Below, piece by piece: positions 1-9,058 of a DNA stretch of 59,849 bases (positions are counted from its first letter, which is position 1; every line of letters begins with the position of its first letter). The stretch lies in NCBI GenBank assembly GCA_913061315.1, contig CAJXUC010000018.1:1-59849 (forward strand), written 5' to 3'. The position numbers and the translations under genes were made by a program. The notes under the pieces are model-generated. The model was not told the origin of the DNA. It saw only the letters and a program-made list of their open reading frames with translations, and searched no databases. The stretch is from an uncultured Gammaproteobacteria bacterium (GTDB lineage: Bacteria; Pseudomonadota; Gammaproteobacteria; GCA-001735895).

Positions 1-958
1 GCAATAGGTTCTGATCTTCGAAGAAGCGATTTATCTCAGCACAAATGCCTGAACAGGTCGCGCCGGGCTTAATTAATGAAATGCCGAGCTCATGAGCATC
101 AACATTGGCTTGCCAGACACGGAGCGAATCAGCATCTGGCTCACCAAGGAATAAAGTACGTTCCAGAGCTGTATAGTAACCCGAAATCATAGGAAAGGTA
201 TTTAGACTTAAAATATCGCCCATTTCTAACTTTGCAGTCGTCACTGGGTTGTGCGCACCATCAGTATTTAGACCTGCTTGGAACCAAACCCAACTATCCC
301 GTATTTCACTGTTGGGGTAGCGCATGGAAATTTCCAGTTCCATTGCATCTCGACCGGCCATGGCAACGTCGATTTCTCTTGTGCCTAGTTTGATGGCTGC
401 TTTGACTGCTTCACCACCGATATCAGCTGTTCGAGCGCCTCCTTTGATTAACTCGATTTCTTCGGCAGATTTAATCATGCGTAAAGTCATGATGTCGGCA
501 TTTAAATCTTTCAATTGGATGTTGCCTAACATGCTTAACATGACATCTCGTGAAACGACCGTCAAATGATCAGCTTCAATACCGATATTTTTTGAATTGG
601 GGATAACTGATTGAACTGCTCGCCAATAGTTGTTGCGCTTCCAGTCAGTGTAAATAATGTTTTCACCAAAGCTACGACGCCATGGCTGCCCACCATCAAT
701 ATTTGCTGATATGGTGACACAGCGGTCAGCGGTTACAACACAGGCATAGGGACGTCCGAATGCGCAATACAAAAAGCCTGAGTAATAGGCAATGTTATGC
801 ATGGATGTGAGTACTGTGGCTTCGACACCTGAGTGGCTCATCAGGTTTCTAAGGTCTCTCAATCGGTTTTCATATTCCGCATTAGAGAAAGGAAGTTTGG
901 CTTTTGACCCATTGTGTAGTTGAAAAAACGCGGGTCTTTCTTTTTGAGATTGTGTCAT
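1..958 (-). CDS. Creatinase (creatine amidinohydrolase), partial
   Basis: Hydrolyses creatine to sarcosine and urea in the cytosol. The reading frame starts at the ATG complementary to 956-958 and runs off the left edge, giving about 319 of the roughly 400 residues usual for the family. Directly read segments match bacterial creatinase closely: YYSGFLYCAFGRPYA, ISANIDGGQPWRR, TLRMIKSAEEIELI, WVWFQAGLNTDGAHNPVTT and YYTALERTLFLGEPDADSL. The His in GAHNP corresponds to the catalytic His232 of Pseudomonas creatinase. The N-terminal creatinase domain and the first half of the pita-bread domain are present; the C-terminal catalytic part lies outside the window. It is divergent from an MFS transporter gene, and the shared intergenic region carries two inverted repeats. 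Creatinase is favoured over prolidase because of the specific sequence match. The frame is intact as far as it can be seen. Confidence 0.93.
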   Translation of the reverse strand, partial: MTQSQKERPAFFQLHNGSKAKLPFSNAEYENRLRDLRNLMSHSGVEATVLTSMHNIAYYSGFLYCAFGRPYACVVTADRCVTISANIDGGQPWRRSFGENIIYTDWKRNNYWRAVQSVIPNSKNIGIEADHLTVVSRDVMLSMLGNIQLKDLNADIMTLRMIKSAEEIELIKGGARTADIGGEAVKAAIKLGTREIDVAMAGRDAMELEISMRYPNSEIRDSWVWFQAGLNTDGAHNPVTTAKLEMGDILSLNTFPMISGYYTALERTLFLGEPDADSLRVWQANVDAHELGISLIKPGATCSGICAEINRFFEDQNLL

Positions 959-977
959 AGGTTCAATCCGAAAATGT

Positions 978-1004
978 CCGGGTAACCTAAATGTGTTTAC
1001 CCGG
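978..1004. promoter_or_regulatory. Inverted repeat upstream of creatinase
   Basis: Perfect 8-bp arms CCGGGTAA and TTACCCGG are separated by 11 bases and end about 20 bases upstream of the creatinase start codon. The position fits an operator for a local regulator or a 5' leader hairpin. No regulator gene is adjacent inside the window, so the binding protein is unknown. Confidence 0.5.
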
Positions 1005-1064
1005 TTAGTTGGTCCGGGCGTGCAGGATCAAAAAACTGCAACAGCAGTCATCGATAACGCTCAG

Positions 1065-1085
1065 TGTAGCGACGCCATCGCTACA
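1065..1085. promoter_or_regulatory. Short perfect hairpin between creatinase and MFS
   Basis: TGTAGCGA and TCGCTACA form perfect 8-bp arms around a 5-base loop. No T-tract follows on either strand, so a plain intrinsic terminator is unlikely. It may be an operator or part of a leader RNA for the creatinase transcript, whose start codon is about 107 bases away. Confidence 0.4.
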
Positions 1086-1228
1086 AGCTTAAAGTAATTC
1101 TATCTATCGGTTGATATTCAGGCAAGGAAATTATTTTCTGAATATGACAGAGTCCATTGAGGTATTTAAAATAGTCAAAACAATACGTATCCTGATAGCA
1201 TTCAGTCTTTGATTTTTTGAACCATTTG

Positions 1229-2623
1229 ATGAGCGATTCCATGCAGGCGATGATCGGTTGGGGTGATATTTTAACCCGAAAGTACGCTGCAAAAATTGCC
1301 ACATTGGTTCTGGCAGTTTGGCTGCATGCATCTAATTCGATGTTGACAGCGACTACTATGCCGAGCGCTGTCAATGACATTGGTGGTTTGAACCTACTTT
1401 ACTGGACCTTCTCAATTTATTTAGTCGGTTCGATCGTTGCAGGTGCGAGTGCTGGCCTATTGGTGGTTAAATCAAATATCCGCACATTAATGATCCGTTT
1501 TGCTTTGATTTATGCTTTTGGCTGTGTCGTTGTAGCACTGGCGCCAACCATGCCGGTAGTACTCGGTGGACGAATGTTACAAGGTCTAGGCGGTGGTGGA
1601 TTGATGGGACTTGTTTATATTGCTCAAAGTCGTTTTTTCCCCAGTCAGTTTGTGCCTAAAATAATAGCCTGTATATCAGTCACCTGGATGATCGCCGCTT
1701 TTTGTGGGCCAATGATTGGAGGAGCATTCGCCACTTGGGGTGTCTGGCGAATGGCTTATTGGGTATTTGGTGCACAGGCTTTATTGTTAATTATTGCAAT
1801 TAACTTATTGTTACCTAACGACGCTAGTAAAATCACGTCTAAATCAGAACGAATTCCCATTGTACGTCTCGCAACCCTAGCGTTAGCCATTGTTTTAATG
1901 TCATTGGCGGGTGCTGACTATGATCGAGTTACGTCACCGCTATTAGTTTTGTCAGGTGTTATGGCACTGGCTTTGTTTGTTTTTCGGGACAGAGCGGCAT
2001 TATCTAGTCGAATCTTACCGAAAGCGCTAACAAACCTAAATCATCCAATCGGTAATGGTGTCTTGACGATATTCTTGCTGTGTCTTTGCATTATGTCATT
2101 TTTAATTTACGGTCCAACCATAATAATTAAGCTTCATGGTGTCACACCATTTACTGCTGGATTGATCGTCATGGGTGAAACTTTGGCCTGGAGCTGTTCG
2201 GCGCTTATTTTTTCTAGTACGGCAGAAAATAAAGAACCCATGCTCATTCGTGTGGGTAGTTCACTGGTTGTGATTGGCCTCATTGCGATGGCGTTAACGC
2301 TATCGGGGCAGGCTTTGTGGATGATTGTTATTGCAACTCTGATTGGCAGTACGGGTTTTGGGATGATGTGGGGGTTTATTATCAAACGAATCATTATAAA
2401 TGCCTCGACTGACGAAAAGGCGAGGACGTCATCACTATTACCAATGACTCTTCAGTTGGGTTTCGCATTGGGTGCTGCAATAGCGGGCATTATTGCGAAT
2501 AGTCTTGGTTTGAGTGAGACCATGAATAACGATGATATACGTCACGTCGCCTTCTGGTTATTTATTGGGTTTGTGCCTTTGGCACTCTTAGGAAATTTAT
2601 TTGCTTGGCGTTTCGTTCGATGA
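1229..2623 (+). CDS. MFS drug/solute transporter (DHA2-like)
   Basis: Major facilitator superfamily protein of about 464 residues in the inner membrane, exporting or importing an unknown solute by cation coupling. Many hydrophobic segments are visible. The segment GGRMLQGLGGGGLMGLVYIAQSRFFP resembles motif C/motif A regions of EmrB/QacA-type (DHA2) transporters, and a GPMIGGAFATWGVWRMAYWVF stretch matches the conserved fifth-helix region. Start: the ATG at 1229 is preferred; an in-frame TTG at 1217 is possible and there is no strong Shine-Dalgarno for either. It is divergent from creatinase and could serve creatine or a related compound, but the DHA2 type more often exports drugs. Substrate not assignable. 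Confidence 0.8.
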   Translation: MSDSMQAMIGWGDILTRKYAAKIATLVLAVWLHASNSMLTATTMPSAVNDIGGLNLLYWTFSIYLVGSIVAGASAGLLVVKSNIRTLMIRFALIYAFGCVVVALAPTMPVVLGGRMLQGLGGGGLMGLVYIAQSRFFPSQFVPKIIACISVTWMIAAFCGPMIGGAFATWGVWRMAYWVFGAQALLLIIAINLLLPNDASKITSKSERIPIVRLATLALAIVLMSLAGADYDRVTSPLLVLSGVMALALFVFRDRAALSSRILPKALTNLNHPIGNGVLTIFLLCLCIMSFLIYGPTIIIKLHGVTPFTAGLIVMGETLAWSCSALIFSSTAENKEPMLIRVGSSLVVIGLIAMALTLSGQALWMIVIATLIGSTGFGMMWGFIIKRIIINASTDEKARTSSLLPMTLQLGFALGAAIAGIIANSLGLSETMNNDDIRHVAFWLFIGFVPLALLGNLFAWRFVR

Positions 2624-2910
2624 GATAAGCTGATTGACTAATAGGATTAAATGATGGATAGGCTAGTTGAAACTATCTACCATCCATTATAACGGCACAA
2701 TTTTGATTTTAATGCAGTCTGAAAATCTATTTTAAATAAAAATGGCTCTAGATTGGTCAAGTATCTAGGGTGTGTCCTTCGTGATAGGCCGGTGAGCACA
2801 AAAAGTGCCGTCAACTGTAATTATTTTCGTTGATGTTTTAATAATTTACCGTTTACCCCGCATTAAAATGTTGTAAAATCTTATTTTTGTACATCTCCTA
2901 ATGGTTCATT

Positions 2911-4794
2911 ATGCCGAGACGTGTTCACCTTAAAAATGAGTATCTGGAGACCCGCCTGGTTCGGCGACGCATTATTTTGTCTGCGATTTTTATCTTCGTT
3001 TTACTGGGTGTTTTGTTGGGACGACTATACGTTCTACAAATTTTAGATTATAACCATTTCACTACTTTATCTGATAAAAATCGAATACGCATCAAAGCAC
3101 TACCGCCCGGCCGAGGTCTAATTTATGATAGGAATGGTGTCATCATGGCTAACAATTTACCGGCCTATCGATTAGAAATAATTAAGGAGCAAGTTGAAGA
3201 CCTTGATCAAACCTTGATTGATTTAAAGCAATATGTTTACTACAGTGACCTTGATTTACGTCTCTATCTGCAGGCCGCTAATCGTCGTCGATCTTTTGAA
3301 AGCATTCCACTTAGGTTAAACTTGAATGATGAAGAAGTGGCTAGGTTGGCCGTTAATTTATATAAGTTTGACGGAGTTGAAATCAATGCTCGATTGACAC
3401 GTAATTATCCGCAAGGTGACCATGCGGTCCATGCGCTAGGGTATGTGGGTCGCATTGATGTTAAAGATCTGGAGAATGTGAACGACAATAACTATGCGGG
3501 TACCAGTCATATAGGCAAGCTTGGGTTAGAAAAATTTTATGAGCCTCAACTGCATGGCACTGTCGGTGTGCAGCAAGTAGAGGTCAATTCCAGGGGCAGG
3601 ACGCTAAGGGTTTTAAGCGAGACCCCCCCTATACCGGGTGATAACCTGCACTTGACCATAGACTCTAAATTACAAAAAGTGGCGGAACAAGCCTTTGGTA
3701 ATTTAACTGGGTCGGTGGTGGCAATCAATCCTCGCAATGGTGAGGTGCTCGCGCTTGTTAGTATGCCTAAATTTGACCCCAATCTATTCGTTAACGGCAT
3801 TAGTTATAAGAACTACGACAAGTTGCGCAATTCAAATCAGCAACCCATGTTTAACCGAGCATTATCGGGGCAATACCCACCTGGCTCTACAACCAAGCCA
3901 TTTTTTGGGCTTGCTGGGTTAGAAACACAAACTGTTAATAGTCAAACTAAAATATTTTGCCGTGGGTTTTATCGCCTGCCAAAAAAAGAACATAAGTATC
4001 GTGATTGGAAGAAACAAGGCCATGGCCACATGAATCTAAAAGGGGCAATAACGCAATCTTGTGATGTTTACTTTTACAGCTTATCTTACCGAATGGGTAT
4101 TGATAAAATGTCTGCTTTCTTGGAAAAGTTTGGTTTTGGAAAAAAAACTGGAATTGACAGTACAGGTGAAGTAACAGGGTTACTGCCCTCTCGAGAATGG
4201 AAAAGGAAGACTCTAAACCAGCCTTGGTTTCCAGGTGAGACACTAAATACGGGTATCGGACAAGGCACCTTTTTAGTAACACCGTTACAACTGGCTAACT
4301 CTACCGGAGCACTCTCTTTAAATGGTTTGCGTTATCGCCCGCATCTCGTCAAGGCTTTAGAAAATGGATATTCGGGTAACAAGACCGATGTCCCCATTGA
4401 ACAAGTTTCTGAAGATGGAGTTAGCAAAAAGTCGAATTGGCAACAGGTGCACAAGGGAATGTTAAATGTGGTGCATGGGTTACGCGGAACAGCAAGTGGA
4501 ATCAATCGAGGTCTAACTTACACAATAGCGGGTAAAACAGGCACGGCACAAGTCTATGGAATTGCTCAAGATGATGAATATGACGAAGATACTGTCATTA
4601 ACCGGCTGCGTGATCACGCTTTGTTTATGAGTTATGCGCCGTCTGAAAACCCTCGAATTGCAGTCGCCGTTATTGTTGAAAATGGTGGTCACGGTAGTTC
4701 CGTAGCAGCACCTATTGCGAGAAAAGTACTCGATGCGTACCTTGTGAATTCTGAAAAGTCTGGAAGTGGTTCAGGTGACGGTAGCCAGCCATGA
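2911..4794 (+). CDS. mrdA: Penicillin-binding protein 2, elongasome transpeptidase
   Basis: Class B PBP that cross-links peptidoglycan during lateral wall elongation, acting in the periplasm with RodA. The 627-residue protein has an N-terminal membrane anchor (about residues 20-42), a PBP dimerisation domain and a C-terminal transpeptidase domain. Active-site motifs are visible: the nucleophile in PGSTTKPFF (Ser about 326), SCD (about 382) and KTGTA (about 541). Length is normal for the family. The ATG at 2911 gives a typical basic, cytoplasmic N-terminus (MPRRVHLKNE). It opens the mrdA-rodA-mltB-rlpA-dacA group and overlaps rodA by 4 bases, indicating translational coupling. Confidence 0.97.
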   Translation: MPRRVHLKNEYLETRLVRRRIILSAIFIFVLLGVLLGRLYVLQILDYNHFTTLSDKNRIRIKALPPGRGLIYDRNGVIMANNLPAYRLEIIKEQVEDLDQTLIDLKQYVYYSDLDLRLYLQAANRRRSFESIPLRLNLNDEEVARLAVNLYKFDGVEINARLTRNYPQGDHAVHALGYVGRIDVKDLENVNDNNYAGTSHIGKLGLEKFYEPQLHGTVGVQQVEVNSRGRTLRVLSETPPIPGDNLHLTIDSKLQKVAEQAFGNLTGSVVAINPRNGEVLALVSMPKFDPNLFVNGISYKNYDKLRNSNQQPMFNRALSGQYPPGSTTKPFFGLAGLETQTVNSQTKIFCRGFYRLPKKEHKYRDWKKQGHGHMNLKGAITQSCDVYFYSLSYRMGIDKMSAFLEKFGFGKKTGIDSTGEVTGLLPSREWKRKTLNQPWFPGETLNTGIGQGTFLVTPLQLANSTGALSLNGLRYRPHLVKALENGYSGNKTDVPIEQVSEDGVSKKSNWQQVHKGMLNVVHGLRGTASGINRGLTYTIAGKTGTAQVYGIAQDDEYDEDTVINRLRDHALFMSYAPSENPRIAVAVIVENGGHGSSVAAPIARKVLDAYLVNSEKSGSGSGDGSQP

Positions 4795-5912
4795 AGAATA
4801 TGAGTGATACTGGTGATTATTCACGCCTACGCCGTCTGCTAGATGCTTTGAATATTGATCCTGTGCTACTTACTTTGTTAGTGATTCTGTCGACATTTGG
4901 TATCGTCCTGCTGTATAGCGGAAGTGGTTCAAACATGGATTTAATTGTGCGCCAACTAACACGATTGTCGCTGGGATTATTCTTATTTATTTTGGTGGCT
5001 AATGTGCCTTTGCGCATTTTAAAAGGTCTGTCATTCTGGCTTTATCTATTTGGTGTTTTATTGTTGCTGGCGGTCATCTTCTTTGGTGAGATCGGCAAAG
5101 GTGCGCAACGCTGGCTTGATCTAGGTATCATTCGGTTTCAACCATCAGAAATTTTAAAACTAGCGGTGCCTATGATGGTGGCATCCTACTTGTCAGACAG
5201 AGTATTACCGATAGGCTTAAAAGATTTGTTTGTATCCGTTGTTTTAGTGTTGATTCCGGTCATGTTAATTGCTCGCCAACCGGATCTTGGGACGGCCATA
5301 TTGGTTGGCAGTGCTGGGGCTTTTGTATTATTTCTTGCAGGTGTTCGTTGGCGAATAATATTGAGCCTGATGTTTCTTTTATCTCTCATGGCGCCACTAT
5401 TATGGAAATTTGCGCTGCACGATTATCAGCGCTCACGTATATTGACTATGTTTGACCCTGAGAGTGATCCATTGGGATCTGGCTATCATATTATTCAGTC
5501 TAAAATTGCGATTGGGTCAGGTGGTAATTATGGTAAAGGATGGCTAAATGGGACACAGTCTCAGTTTGACTTTATACCAGAGCGTTCCACTGATTTTATA
5601 TTCTCCGTTTTTGGTGAAGAGTTCGGTTTTTTTGGTGGTGTCATTTTAATTCTGCTCTATCTTTCAATAATTTTCCGAGGTTTATATATTGCGGCTAGGT
5701 CAAAAGATACTTATGGTCAGTTGGTTGCAGGGGCCATTAGTCTAACATTTTTTGTTTATTTGTTCGTCAATATTGGCATGGTTAGTGGTATGTTGCCTGT
5801 TGTGGGGGTGCCGCTGCCATTGATTAGTTATGGCGGTACGTCGATGGTGACGCTGTTAATAGGATTTGGATTGATTATGTCAATAAGATCGACAAAGCGA
5901 TTCTTGGGATGA
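4791..5912 (+). CDS. rodA: RodA peptidoglycan glycosyltransferase
   Basis: SEDS-family integral membrane glycosyltransferase that polymerises lipid II for rod-shape elongation together with PBP2. The 373-residue protein has about ten hydrophobic segments. Family signatures include GAQRWLDLGIIRFQPSEILKL near residue 105, ARQPDLGTA, the SQFDFIPERSTDFIFSVFGEEFG region and GVPLPLISYGGTSM near the C-terminus. The start ATG overlaps the mrdA stop in an ATGA arrangement. A second ATG four codons later is also possible. This is the canonical partner and position. Confidence 0.97.
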   Translation: MKNMSDTGDYSRLRRLLDALNIDPVLLTLLVILSTFGIVLLYSGSGSNMDLIVRQLTRLSLGLFLFILVANVPLRILKGLSFWLYLFGVLLLLAVIFFGEIGKGAQRWLDLGIIRFQPSEILKLAVPMMVASYLSDRVLPIGLKDLFVSVVLVLIPVMLIARQPDLGTAILVGSAGAFVLFLAGVRWRIILSLMFLLSLMAPLLWKFALHDYQRSRILTMFDPESDPLGSGYHIIQSKIAIGSGGNYGKGWLNGTQSQFDFIPERSTDFIFSVFGEEFGFFGGVILILLYLSIIFRGLYIAARSKDTYGQLVAGAISLTFFVYLFVNIGMVSGMLPVVGVPLPLISYGGTSMVTLLIGFGLIMSIRSTKRFLG

Positions 5913-5987
5913 AATGTTACAAAAGCTAACGTAAATTTTTCTTAGATTGGTTTATAAAATATTAAGACTTAAAAAGTGAGATAAATA

Positions 5988-6977
5988 ATGAGACTGTTTT
6001 TAATTACAATGGCATTGTTACTGTCGTCTAATGTTTTTGGTGCCAAAGTGGTCCAAGGTGACTATAAAAATCGGAAAGATGTAGACGCCTTCATCGACCG
6101 CATGGTGGAAAAAAGTGACTATAGTGAGGCAGCATTAGTTACCTTATTCTCTTCGGTTAAGAAGCAATCGCATCTATTTGAAAGACTCAATAAGCCAGCC
6201 GAAAAAGAACTTGAGTGGTATCAATACCGCCGTATCTTTATTAAAGACAGCCGAATCAATCAAGGTATTAAATTTTGGCGTGAGAATAAGCAGTTAATAA
6301 CAGAAGTTGCTGAAAAAACAGGTGTGCCTGCTGAAATTATGATTGCCATTATTGGTGTTGAAACCTTTTATGGTACCTACCGAGGGAAGGATCCAGTATT
6401 CGATAGCCTCGTCACGCTTGCATTTGACTATCCAAAGCGTGAGAAATTCTTTGCTAGAGAGCTAGAGCAGTTTTTATTACTGGTTAAAGAGCAAAGTCTA
6501 GAGACTAAAAGTATCGTGGGCTCCTACGCTGGCGCCATGGGAATGCCGCAGTTTATATCCTCTAGCTATCGTCATTATGCGGTTGATTTTGATAATGATG
6601 GGCAAGTTAATTTATTTAATAGTAAACCTGATATTTTAGGAAGCGTTGCCAACTATTTTGTCAAACATGGGTGGCGTCCGAAAGAGGCGATAGCTGGGCC
6701 ACTGCAGTTACAGGAAAAAAATACGGTTGATAAATTAAAGCCAGGTGTCAGAACTGATTATCAATGGTCAGACTTTGCAAAGAATGGACTATTATCAAAC
6801 ACCGAGTTATCAGCGGATACACCTGTAGCATTGATTCAACTTGAACAAATTGACAAAACTGAATACTGGGCTGGGTTTAAAAATTTTTACGTCATTACAC
6901 GCTATAATCATAGCGAACTTTATGCGATGGCAGTATATCAATTGTCTTTGTTAATTAAGGATGGGATGAGTCGATAG
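5988..6977 (+). CDS. mltB: Lytic murein transglycosylase B
   Basis: Cleaves the glycan strands of peptidoglycan to form 1,6-anhydromuramic ends in the periplasm. The 329-residue protein has a signal peptide (about residues 1-18, MRLFLITMALLLSSNVFGA). The cleavage region has no lipobox cysteine, so this copy looks soluble rather than lipid-anchored as in E. coli MltB. The catalytic Glu lies in GVETFYGTY (about residue 125), and the GAMGMPQFISSSYRHYAVDFDNDG region matches the SLT_2 family. The last base of its stop codon is the first base of rlpA's GTG start, so the two are co-translated. Confidence 0.95.
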   Translation: MRLFLITMALLLSSNVFGAKVVQGDYKNRKDVDAFIDRMVEKSDYSEAALVTLFSSVKKQSHLFERLNKPAEKELEWYQYRRIFIKDSRINQGIKFWRENKQLITEVAEKTGVPAEIMIAIIGVETFYGTYRGKDPVFDSLVTLAFDYPKREKFFARELEQFLLLVKEQSLETKSIVGSYAGAMGMPQFISSSYRHYAVDFDNDGQVNLFNSKPDILGSVANYFVKHGWRPKEAIAGPLQLQEKNTVDKLKPGVRTDYQWSDFAKNGLLSNTELSADTPVALIQLEQIDKTEYWAGFKNFYVITRYNHSELYAMAVYQLSLLIKDGMSR

Positions 6978-7774
6978 TGACAAGGACTTCGCTATTATCA
7001 TTTGTTATTCTGGCAGTAACGCTCTCAGCCTGCACTTTTGACTTGCCAATCAAAAGTCGTACCAAAACCGTCAATCCAGCCGTTATCAAAGTGCCACCAG
7101 AAATTTTGCGTTCCAAATCAGGTAACCCGACTTCTTATATTGTGTTCGGCAAACGTTACTATGTGATGGATAATGCACATGGATTTGTTCAGCGTGGCAT
7201 TGCGTCTTGGTATGGAAAAAAGTTCCATGGGCGTAAAACTTCTAGTGGTGAAGTTTATGACATGCATGCGATGACTGCAGCACATAAAGAATTACCTTTA
7301 CCGAGCTATGTGCGGGTAGTTAATATAAAAAATGGTCGAACCATTGTGGTTAAGGTGAACGATCGAGGACCCTTCGTAGGAGGTAGAATTATTGACCTGT
7401 CATTTACTGCAGCGAGTCAGTTGGGCATAGTTGAGGCTGGTACAGGTGAGGTTGAAATTAGCGTGTTAAATTCGCCTGGAAGTGAAAAACGACCGGTAGT
7501 AAGAACCATTCCATTGGTTGAAAACATCGCAGAAAACGTGCCTTTATTTATTCAGCTAGGCTCATTTGGGGTTGAGCTCAATGCCCAAAACCTAGTGAAG
7601 CACTTACATGACTTAAATGAGCCCTCGGCTAAAGTATATAAACTAACCGACGCAAAGGGTACTTTTTACCGAGTTAGATTAGGCCCGTTATATGATATTA
7701 ACGAATCTAATGCAGTGGTTATTAGGCTCCAACAGAAGGGCTTCGAAAAGGCCCGAGTGGTTTTACGCGATTAA
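6977..7774 (+). CDS. rlpA: RlpA septal/rare lipoprotein, lytic transglycosylase
   Basis: Lipoprotein that in related bacteria cleaves naked glycan strands at division or elongation sites. Start is GTG at 6977, overlapping the mltB stop. The N-terminus carries a lipoprotein signal ending in a lipobox (TLSAC, Cys about residue 19). A double-psi beta-barrel follows, with IASWYGKKFHGRKTSSGE and VNDRGPFVGGRIIDLS, containing the conserved His and Asp used for catalysis in characterised RlpA. A C-terminal SPOR domain (about 185-265, IQLGSFGVELNAQNL onward) should bind denuded glycan. Length of 265 is within the normal range. Confidence 0.95.
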   Translation: MTRTSLLSFVILAVTLSACTFDLPIKSRTKTVNPAVIKVPPEILRSKSGNPTSYIVFGKRYYVMDNAHGFVQRGIASWYGKKFHGRKTSSGEVYDMHAMTAAHKELPLPSYVRVVNIKNGRTIVVKVNDRGPFVGGRIIDLSFTAASQLGIVEAGTGEVEISVLNSPGSEKRPVVRTIPLVENIAENVPLFIQLGSFGVELNAQNLVKHLHDLNEPSAKVYKLTDAKGTFYRVRLGPLYDINESNAVVIRLQQKGFEKARVVLRD

Positions 7775-7882
7775 ATTCTCTTGATTGATATGCTGGAGTT
7801 AATTTAGCGTTGAATACCCCTTGTGACCGTATCTTGTGATGGTTACAATTCTATCATCCACATGGCAGGTAATTCCCATTCA

Positions 7883-9022
7883 ATGAAGACTTTTCTCTTT
7901 GCACTATTCTCTGTTATTAACTTAGTGATAAACCCGCTATGGGCTGCAGGAAAGCCGATGCCGGACGTCCCTAGTTTAAATGCGGATAGTTTTTATCTCA
8001 TTGATTTTGATAGTGGTCGAGTATTAGCCGAAAAGAATGCAGATAAGAGAGTAGATCCTGCCAGTATTACTAAATTAATGACAGCTTATCTGGTCGACAA
8101 GGCCGTTGCCGTTGGTGATATTTCATTAGATGAAATGGTCACTATTAGTGATAAAGCCTGGCGCATGAAAGGTTCTAAAATGTTTGTCGAAGTGGGTAAA
8201 GAAGTCTCCGTTGGGACGCTCTTAAAAGGCTTAATTATTCAGTCTGGCAATGATGCGACTGTTGCATTAGCCGAGCATATTGCAGGTACTGAATCTGCGT
8301 TTGCAGGTTATATGAATCATGAGGCGAAGCTACTGGGAATGGCGAATACTCAGTTTAAAAATGCTAGTGGCTGGCCTGCCGAAGGTCATTACAGTACGGC
8401 TAAAGATATTGCCATATTGGCCAGTGCCATGATTCGTGATTTCCCAGAAAGCTATCGCTATTATAAAGTAAGAGAATTTACCTTTAATAATATTCGTCAG
8501 TTCAATCGAAATCGTCTGTTATGGCGTGATGAAACCGTTGATGGAGTTAAAACAGGCCATACTGAAGCAGCTGGCTATTGTCTTGTTTCTTCTGCAAAGC
8601 GGGATGGTATGCGTCTAGTTGCCGTTTTGCTGGGGGCGAAATCTAATAAAGGACGAACAAGACATAGTCAGTCTTTGCTCAATTATGGCTTCCGTTTTTA
8701 TGAAACTCATAAGCTCTACGCCGCAGATGAAGTATTAAAAACTGGACGTGTTTGGTATGGTGATCAAAAGCAGGTGTCGATGGGAGTTGCTAAAGATATC
8801 TACGTCACTATTCCTCGGGGGCGCTATCAGAGTTTAAAAGCGGCCATGGATATTGAAGGCGAAATATCAGCTCCTATTAAAAGTGGTCAATTACTCGGCA
8901 CGGTAACGGTTGAACTAGAAGGAAAACAGCTTGCCAACGGAGATATTGTTGCTATCCATGCGGTTAACGAAGGCGGTTTATTGGATAGGGTAATGGACAG
9001 TATTAAGTTGATGTTTAAGTAG
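7883..9022 (+). CDS. dacA: D-alanyl-D-alanine carboxypeptidase (PBP5/6)
   Basis: Low-molecular-weight PBP that trims the terminal D-Ala from peptidoglycan stem peptides in the periplasm. The chosen ATG at 7883 gives a clean signal peptide (MKTFLFALFSVINLVINPLWA); an in-frame GTG at 7823 would add 20 non-hydrophobic residues. The active-site motifs are SITK (about residue 61), SGN (about 121) and KTG (about 224). After the beta-rich domain the protein ends in a short amphipathic helix (LLDRVMDSIKLMFK), the usual membrane anchor. It sits between rlpA and an aminotransferase gene in the classical order. Confidence 0.95.
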   Translation: MKTFLFALFSVINLVINPLWAAGKPMPDVPSLNADSFYLIDFDSGRVLAEKNADKRVDPASITKLMTAYLVDKAVAVGDISLDEMVTISDKAWRMKGSKMFVEVGKEVSVGTLLKGLIIQSGNDATVALAEHIAGTESAFAGYMNHEAKLLGMANTQFKNASGWPAEGHYSTAKDIAILASAMIRDFPESYRYYKVREFTFNNIRQFNRNRLLWRDETVDGVKTGHTEAAGYCLVSSAKRDGMRLVAVLLGAKSNKGRTRHSQSLLNYGFRFYETHKLYAADEVLKTGRVWYGDQKQVSMGVAKDIYVTIPRGRYQSLKAAMDIEGEISAPIKSGQLLGTVTVELEGKQLANGDIVAIHAVNEGGLLDRVMDSIKLMFK

Positions 9023-9058
9023 TTGTGACTCAACAGCACTCAATAAACCGAGACGACA

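Noticed and set aside
959..1080. Possible glycine, guanidine or SAM riboswitch before creatinase
   Set aside because: The hairpins lack the loop sequences and core motifs of these classes as far as can be read; only inverted repeats are reported.
1081..1380. Minus-strand open frame opposite the start of the MFS gene
   Set aside because: Overlaps the transporter start antisense and has no protein-like features.
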